Of a DNA stretch of 64,000 nt, positions 56,981-64,000 are shown one piece after another (position 1 is the stretch's first letter; the number at the start of each line of letters is the position of its first letter). This DNA comes from Paraescarpia echinospica (Eukaryota > Annelida > Polychaeta > Sabellida > Siboglinidae): assembly GCA_020002185.1 (NCBI GenBank), contig CM034531.1:44765099-44829098 (forward strand). Reading direction: 5' to 3'. A program made the translations under genes and the position numbers. Below the pieces are notes generated by a model. That model saw nothing but the letters and a program-made list of their open reading frames with translations, was not told where the DNA came from and searched no databases.

Positions 56981-58865
56981 CAGCATATGGATATTGTATT
57001 TGTGCATGCACACATGTTTGTTTTTTTTGTATTTTTTTTACAAGTATATTGATGTGTACTATTGACAACTAGTATTTACATGCATATAGGTAATCAAGTA
57101 GTCTCGGTTTCTTTTCTTTTCCTGCACATTTACATTTGCACTTCCTTCGGTAAATTTTTTTTGAAACAAATTATTATTGTGGTTCCTCCGAGAGCGACTG
57201 TTATTGTCTTAATAGGTGTCACAGACCCCATCTAATTTGAAATTACACTGCATTTGTATATATGAATATATATGCTTATTCATGTTACGTTAATTTGATA
57301 TTATACATATATTGTAATTGGGGTCTAAATAAAACTGTCTTGTTCTTGTTCTATATTAGCGGCAACTAATGACGGTGTAACACATTCGCTATGTGTTGGT
57401 ATAAACCTACGACATATTTCACGTTATCAGGCGAAACTGTACGAACCTATTCGTAATAGTCAACTCATGTAAATCTGCCAATACATAACAACGCTCTGTG
57501 ATGTGTATACATTACAATTCCGTTGCGTTTTGCCATGCTGTGAGCCTTCAACTGTCGGCGGTGGCGCCTTTTATTGATTGTTTTTTTACCATTCCATAGT
57601 GGTAAACTTTCCAATCAAAAACAACTTTTTCTAATAATGTTTAATAAAAGCACACTCAATTGTATCAACTTAATACGATAAACAGCAAACTGTATACACT
57701 TGTAGGTATTTACGAATGTATATATGTCTCAAAACGTGCTTGTAACTTAGATAAGAAAAATAACATTTACATAGAAATGGCTATCTATATCGACGCACGT
57801 GTCTTTATTTACTCGCAGTCTCGTTTTCGAAAACTTATTTAAGATGGCGGATGCCCATATATGGTAGAACTGTGTATCCGTGTATTGGGTCGATTTTGAT
57901 GTTTTAGCTAATATACTTATCTATAATTTCACCAAGTAGTTTTCTGATTATTCAAGTGAAAGTTGTACTTTTTTTGTGTTTTTGTAACCGTGAAGTTCGC
58001 GGTGCCGGCGATGGCCCAGAAACCGTGCCAGGTTACCGTGTCAACTGCAGCTGCAAACTGAACGACGGGCAGCCTTGCCCTCGACTTTAAAACTGGTTGT
58101 TCTCCTTAACCACTTTTTGATAGGTGCCCTCTTTAAATTCTCGTAACTTTGGTTCTAGTGAGAATATTTTGAATACAGTAAACTGTATTGGAATTGGAAA
58201 TAGTGTTGCTTTCCATTTCTTGAATAAAAATACATATGTTTTTTGTCAATGTGACTGGTTTTCCTAGGCCGCCACACATTTACGAACGTGCTATATTGAT
58301 AAAACTTAAAATGCATGTTTTCTTAAACAGATGCACTAATAAAATGCAATAAAACATAAACTTTTTATGTTCAGAAAGATTTGGGCTTGAATGGGTTAAC
58401 GTTCTATAAACATCACTCTCTTAAAATAGCCACGGATATGTGCAGACATATAACAAATTGTGCGTTTTGTCATATAAGTGTGACGCTTGGCATACTTTTA
58501 GATCATGGTTCAACTAATATCTCCAGATGTGGTCAAAATGCGAAATGTTTCATTGTCAGCTATTCAATATAGTTATTTTGTAATTACATTAACATTAATT
58601 GACCGGAATGTGCTTCCAGAATGTAAACTCTATCTGACTACGCAGCATTGTTTTTCTTCAGAAACAGTCGATGACAGCTTTTGCGGACACATTTTACAAC
58701 CCGTATGGTATTAAAACTAACTATCGGAAAACCGGCCCCGGCAAGTATGAACGTAAACCATTTGAGTGTGCACAGCGCCATATATCATGGCACGTAATAT
58801 TTAACTACGTGGGAAGTTTGTCGTAGAACACCTGTATCTCTATATTCATACTGACAAAATGTCCT
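56981..58865. other. Mostly non-coding stretch
   Basis: AATAAA at 57328-57333 is followed by a TTGTTCTTGTTCT GT-rich run, like a mature gene 3' end, but no ORF precedes it. One small Cys-rich frame at 57989-58090 is listed separately. Confidence 0.4.
57989..58090 (+). pseudogene. Possible fragment of a mobile-element Cys-rich N-terminus
   Basis: Thirty-three codons contain GYRVNCSCKLNDGQPCPRL before TAA at 58088. The C-x-C-x-LNDG-x-PC pattern resembles a Cys-rich segment in uncharacterised invertebrate transposon proteins. Very short, so low confidence. Confidence 0.25.
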
Positions 58866-58868
58866 AAG

Positions 58869-59192
58869 GACATCACTGTGTTACAGTTACATAACCATGA
58901 CATCACTGTGTTACAGTTACATAACCATGACATCACTGTGTTACAGTTACATAACCATGACATCACTGTGTTACAGTTACATAACCATGACATCACTGTG
59001 TTACAGTTACATAACCATGACATCACTGTGTTACAGTTACATAACCATGACATCACTGTGTTACAGTTACATAACCTGTGTTACAGTTAGACAACTGTAC
59101 AGTTACATAACCATGACATCACTGTGTTACAGTTACATAACCATGACATCACTGTGTTACAGTACATTGACATCACTGTGTTACAGTTACAT
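58869..59192. repeat. 30-bp tandem repeat array
   Basis: Seven near-perfect 30-bp units (58871-59080) containing CATCACTGTGTTACAGTTAC, a disrupted part, then about three more to 59192. Units are contiguous with no spacers. Confidence 0.95.
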
Positions 59193-59640
59193 TTTTGGTA
59201 AATGTATTTATTACACATTTCTGGTTGCAATGCTACCCGTGGCATCAACAATTACAAGTCAAAATTTCATAAACCGTCCGATCTTGCCAGTGTGTATGTA
59301 GCGCCCTCTGGTACATAGCATCGCCTAGGTTGATTGGCAACATGGAGAAGACGCTGACACAATACATATTCCCTCATGCCAATACCATAGCAACACGACT
59401 ATTATGTGACAGTTATACACTCTCACGACTAGGGTATGTTGATGGACATGGACATTTAATTTCACTTTCTGTCCGACCTTCGACATGTTGAACATAGAAC
59501 GAATATTGCAGCACGTGCGTGACGCGGTTGATTCTAGTAATACGTTTGACGCGCGCTGAAACAATCGCATATCATTTATGTTATTGATTGATCGTATTCG
59601 CGGGTATTGCGAAAACACTTGCATGTATGTGTTGATGCTA
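59193..59640. other. Non-coding stretch
   Basis: No gene seen; short frames without domain content. Confidence 0.4.
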
Positions 59641-59644
59641 GACG

Positions 59645-59875
59645 GTGTTTGAAATTGATATATCCTGCACGTCGCGGTTTGCCTACATCACAATCAAAAC
59701 TTTGTGTGTGACCTCCGTCAAGCAAGATTCTGTAAGACATCTCATAAATCAAACATTGCCGCATACAGTTGTCATTTAAAAAAAAACATCGTTTTATGTT
59801 TTTGTTATAAAAACATTGTAGCCAGAATTTAAACGGAGTATACGATGGAATGCACGAACGCAACACGTCTTGGTC
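59645..59875 (-). repeat. Dispersed repeat family, inverted copy
   Basis: CGTCGCGGTTTGCCTACATC, GTGACCTCCGTCAAGC, TAGCCAGAATTT and GGAATGCACGAACG match in reverse the features of 23110-23375 in the same order, with an A-run. Confidence 0.65.
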
Positions 59876-60053
59876 TTGGTTGAGTATTGGCCAACACTCC
59901 TTTGGAATCATACGGTCAGGGTTGGGTGCGCATGCTAGTTGGATTATTAACACGATTTAACAAGATTTAACAAGATTGCCATCCAGAGAATTAACTCTAG
60001 ATGGCAGGTGGACAAGGAAGCCCTTTGGCTTATTGAGAGTCCAACCCTTTTAT

Positions 60054-62762
60054 CTACATATATCCAGCCCTTCTGAGGTATGTGTCGATTTTATTTTTAA
60101 ACATATTCACACTACTAGCACCCACACAATCATCAGATAATCTGTTCCATTCATTCACAGTCCTTTGTGAAAATGAGAACTTTCTTACGTCTAATCTACA
60201 CTGCTCCTTTACTAATGTAACTTCATGTCCTCTAGTCTTTCTTAACTGAAAAAAAAACATATTTCTATCAATATTTGTATAACCATTCAATATTTTAAAC
60301 ACTTCTATCTGATCTCCTCTCAATCTGGTCTCTAGTGTTGTTAAACCACATTCTTTTAGGCGTTTCTCATAACTAAGATCCCTCAGTTTTTGTATCATTT
60401 TAGTCGCTCTCCTTTGTACTCTTTCTAGCATATCTATGTCATTCTTGCAGTATGGCCTCCACGCTTGTATACAATATTCTAAATGAGGCCTAACTATTGT
60501 TTTGTATAGAGGTATTATTAGTTCTTTTTGTTTATATGCTATATTTCGCCTAATCAATCCAAGGATTTGATTTCCTTTTGAAGCTGCAATTCCACACTGC
60601 TCTGAAACCTTCATGTCGGCACTAATTGTCAGCCCTAAATCTTTTTCTTTTACAGTAGTATTTAGTACAGTTCCCCCCATTGTATATTCTACATATTCGT
60701 TCCCATGTCCTGTGTGAAGGCATTTAAATTTCCCAAAATTGAACAACATTTGCCACTTTTCAGACCATTAATTTTGATCAACATGTCAAGATCATCTTGT
60801 AAATGCTGTCTATCTCCATCACTTTTAATCCTTCTAAACACTTTTGTATCATCTGCAAATTTCAACACCTTGCTAGCTATATCATCGTCCAAATCGTTTA
60901 TATATATTAAGAATAATATAGGTCCCAGTACTGATCCCTGTGGAACCCCACTCAAAACTGATTTCCAGTTTGAAGCCTCCCCATCAACAACTACCCGTTG
61001 TCTTCTGTCAATCAGCCATTTTTCTATCCAGTTAATTATACCATTTCCTATGCCATGGGCTTTTAGTTTAAGCAGTAATCTCTGATGTGGCACTTTGTCG
61101 AAAGCTTTTTGAAAATCTAAGTTGATGATATCTACTGGTGATCCCTCATCTACCCACTTAGTGATATCTTCCAAAAAACATAACATATTTGTTAAGCATG
61201 ACCTCGCTTTTAGAAACCCATGTTGAGATGGGTTTATCAAGTTATGTTTAACAAGAAAATCCACCATGTGATCTTTAATTAGTCTTTCTAATAATTTATA
61301 AATCACTGATGCTAAACTAACTGGTCTATAATTATTTGACTTGTTTCTCGAACCTTTTTTGAATAACGGTATAATGTTTGCTTCTTTCCATTCTAAAGGA
61401 ACCACTCCCTCTTCTAATGACAAGTTGAAAACTGTTGCAAGCGGTATGCTAATTTGTTCTACAATTTCCAATAGTAGTTTGGGTGGAATACCATCCACTC
61501 CAGGTGATTTATTATCCTTCATATCCCTAATTTTCTTAGCTTCCATTTCTGGGGTTACAATTAACTGTCTTAAATAGTCTGAATCTGCCTCCTTGAACTT
61601 AGCCTCTGGTTCTGGCAGTGAACTAATGTCTTCTCTGGTAAACACTGAACTAAAATACTCATTCAGGTCGTTCTGCCATTAAGAATCCTTCTGTTATTAT
61701 ATTTCCAGCACTATCTTCTAGAGGACCGACCTTATCCTGAACTTTCTGTTTGATTCGAACATACGCATAAAAACTCTTGCTGTCATGTTTTATATTACAA
61801 ACTAATTTATGTTCATAGCTTCTCTTTGAATTTCTAATTTCAGCTGTAGCTTGGTTTAATTCTTCTTTATAAATGTTGTAGTCTTCGTCATTTCCAGTAC
61901 GTCTATATGACTTCCACATCATTTGTTTATATTTAATTTTTCTAATGGCTTCTTTCGATAAGTGTTTCTTTTTGGACCTTTTCCCGTGTTTTTTAAGGGA
62001 ACAAATTTGACGATGATGCATTCAATTTCACTCCTTAAGATATTCCAGCATTCTGTTGCTGTCTTATTCTTCAGTGTGTTATTCCAGTCTATCTTTGCTA
62101 AATATTTCCTTATGTCCTTATATTTTCCTTTGTGGAAATTTCTCCTGTACTGCTTTTTAATATTCCTTTCTGATTTTACTTTGATGGTAAAATGTATCTG
62201 GTTGTGATCACTATTCCCCAGTGGCTCACATATCCTGACATTGTCAACTAATTCATTCTGTGAGGACAAAACTATGTCTAACATTCTCTCCCCTGGTTGG
62301 TTCTAGCACATGTTGAGAAAGGAAACTATCTTGTACTAAAACTAAAAACTTGTGGTCCTCACTACCCATACTCTGTAGATATTTCCATTTTATATGCCCA
62401 TGGTTGAAATCCCCCATAATGACACAGTCCCGTTTGCTCACTTCCCTTATAGCGTTTTGTATTTTTTCATTCTCTTCTATGCTTATGTTTGGACTTCGAT
62501 AAACTAATCCAACCGTTAACGTTGAGTTTCCTGTAACAATATTACACCAAACAGCTTCTTCGCAATCTGCTTCTCTGTGTAATTTTATTTCATAAGCCAG
62601 GATAGATTCTTTAATATATAAAATAACTCCACCTCCCCTTCTTCCTATTCTATCTTTCCTAAACATTACACATCCTGTCAGTCCCAATTCGGCATCTGAT
62701 ACATCGGTGGTTGCCCATGATTCGGTTATACGTATTATGTGAGGGTCAATATCTTCTACCAT
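60054..62762 (-). pseudogene. CR1 ORF2, copy 2, multiply frameshifted
   Basis: Pieces in order: 62762-62253 (endonuclease start, ITESW, VIMGDFNHGHIKW), 62284-61919, 62021-61659, 61645-60689 (reverse transcriptase, YRPVSLASVIYKLLERLI, GVPQGSVLGPILFLIYIND, KFADDTKVFR) and 60749-60054 (C-terminus, RPHLEYCIQAW). Shifts relative to copy 1 lie near 62282 (2-bp loss), 62000, 61667 (extra base) and 60765 (insert). The FADD box is kept, but no full enzyme can be made. Confidence 0.85.
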
Positions 62763-62980
62763 AATGTTTAGTTCAATTCTTTTGTTTACTATACTCCTTG
62801 CATTTAAACAAACACATTTATATCCAGCTTCAGAACAGTTTTCCAGATTGCTCTTTGCTGAATTATTTTTGCTGTCTTTATCTATGCCTCCAGTTTCAGG
62901 CTTCTCTGCGAATCCCCCCTGCGAATTTAGTTTAAATAGATGTAACCTGTCCCACTGTCAACAGATCTCAGCAGATTCTC

Positions 62981-63984
62981 TTAGAATACTGCTGCCCCTT
63001 TTCCACTTAGATGGAGGCCATCTCTCATGTACATATCTTCTCTCCCAACAACGTACCCCCATAAATCTATGAATCCCACGCCCTCTTCTTCACACATCTG
63101 CTCAACTAGTGCGTTGATCGTCATCCTCTTGCAGTTTCTGTATGATGCCCCCCTTCCTCCCATTACTGGCAAAATTCCTGAGAGAACAACCTGTTCCACT
63201 CTTGTCTTCTTTATCTTCTGTAGGAGACGTCTGTACTTTTTAACTATCCCAGTTGTTCCCTCCTTGTCTGCATTGTTTGTCCCTACGTGTACTAGTATAG
63301 ACCCTCCCTTGCCATGCCCCAATACCTTCTCTACCCTTTCGGTCACATGCTCTATCCTAGCCCTCTGTAGACATACAACAACGTCCTTCCCCTCGCATAT
63401 AGTCTTGTCTGTTTTTCTCAGAATTGAATCGCCCATAAACACTCTCTCTTTTCTCCTTGCCCCCTCAATCACTGCCTCGGAGTAGCTCCTCCGGTTTGCA
63501 TATGTCTGGTTGTTGTATTTTCCTCTTGCCGTCTTCTCTCCTGTCACATTCTCTTCCATTCCCTTCTTTCCTGTCGCGTTTTCTCTTGTCCCCTTTCCTC
63601 CTGTCATCTTCTCTTCTAGCACATTTACTCTCTTCCTTTCGTCCCTTCATCTTTCCTCCCGTCACATTTTCTTCTCTCCTTTCCCGTCCCTTTTCCCCGT
63701 CTACCTCCTTCACTACGGTCACTTTCTCCCCTGTCACCTTCACGCCTGTCATGTTTTCTGTTTTTTTGCTGTCTTCTTCCATCAGTCTTCTGTCTCACAG
63801 TCTTACCAACTGCCTCTGTGGTATCTACATCTTCACCACCTGTATCGCTGTCGCGTCTCTCCTCGTTCTCTACAGTCTGACTACCTGTTGATTGATCCCC
63901 ACTGACCCGTTTTCTTTTCCTCTGCCGAACACTTTTCCTTAGTCCCTCTGTCTTCTCAATTTCTTGTTCCGTCACACCGGTCAC
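62981..63984 (-). pseudogene. CR1 ORF1 esterase region, copy 2
   Basis: 63622-62981 codes the SGNH blocks FMGDSILRKTDK, ILVHVGTNNADKEGTTG and DGLHLSGKGA. 63984-63625 codes a Lys/Arg/Glu/Gly-rich linker in another frame (break near 63624-63640). Any PHD part lies beyond the window. Confidence 0.8.
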
Positions 63985-64000
63985 CTTCCCTCCTCTCAGT

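Larger units (their letters stand above)
59954..64000 (-). mobile_element. CR1-clade retrotransposon, copy 2 (runs off the window)
   Basis: Same family and orientation as 7997-12140, including the terminal GATTTAACAA tandem repeat (59954-59977). ORF2 is split by at least four frameshifts and ORF1 by one or more. The 5' end lies beyond 64000. Confidence 0.88.

Noticed and set aside
58869..59192. CRISPR-like array
   Set aside because: Units are contiguous with no unique spacers, in animal DNA; it is a tandem satellite.

Overview
This window is animal nuclear DNA, most likely from a non-model marine invertebrate; the sequence does not let me name the species. Reasons: spliced genes with phase-1 extracellular modules, a PAN/Apple-domain protein, a Golgi-type carbohydrate sulfotransferase, a fukutin-related (FKRP)-like enzyme, long CT/GA/CA microsatellites, and a dense mix of CR1-type and other non-LTR retrotransposons, Penelope-like, hAT-like and P-element-like DNA. 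It contains a 1000-N gap, so it is a scaffold, and the two near-identical segments beside the gap may be an assembly artefact.

Layout. 0.5-2.0 kb: a hAT-like element deleted internally but keeping both ends, a zinc-finger exon and a C-terminal exon. 3.5-7.4 kb: LINE remnants (a minus-strand 3' fragment, then a plus-strand endonuclease/reverse transcriptase copy). 8.0-12.1 kb: a long minus-strand CR1 element with PHD-like and esterase domains in ORF1. 12.5-12.9 kb: a Penelope GIY-YIG-end fragment inside perfect 43-bp inverted repeats. 13.6-14.5 kb: a pyrimidine tract. 16.8-22.2 kb: three tandem copies of a 1772-bp unit whose edges fall in a THAP fragment and in a LINE. 23.4-24.8 kb: a 54-bp minisatellite just upstream of an intronless FKRP-like gene (25.0-26.75 kb). 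29.4-32.6 kb: a four-exon minus-strand PAN-domain gene. 33.0-42.6 kb: gap, then two copies of a frameshifted sulfotransferase gene separated by a LINE. 43.2-53.1 kb: a mobile-element complex. 53-59.2 kb: mostly non-coding, with tandem repeats and a 90-bp perfect palindrome. 60-64 kb: a second, more broken CR1 copy.

The cellular genes are few: the FKRP-like glycan enzyme, the PAN-domain surface or secreted protein, and the damaged sulfotransferase. They share a secretory-pathway or cell-surface theme but show no sign of joint regulation.

The most interesting region is 43.6-53.1 kb. A spliced P-element/THAP9-like transposase lies on the plus strand. Convergent to it on the minus strand are a PIF1-like helicase (one intron with a GC donor) and an unrecognised conserved protein. 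Inverted copies of a helicase fragment and a shared 41-bp TATA-containing block lie on the two sides. This could be one large composite transposon or a nest of several; that choice is inference.
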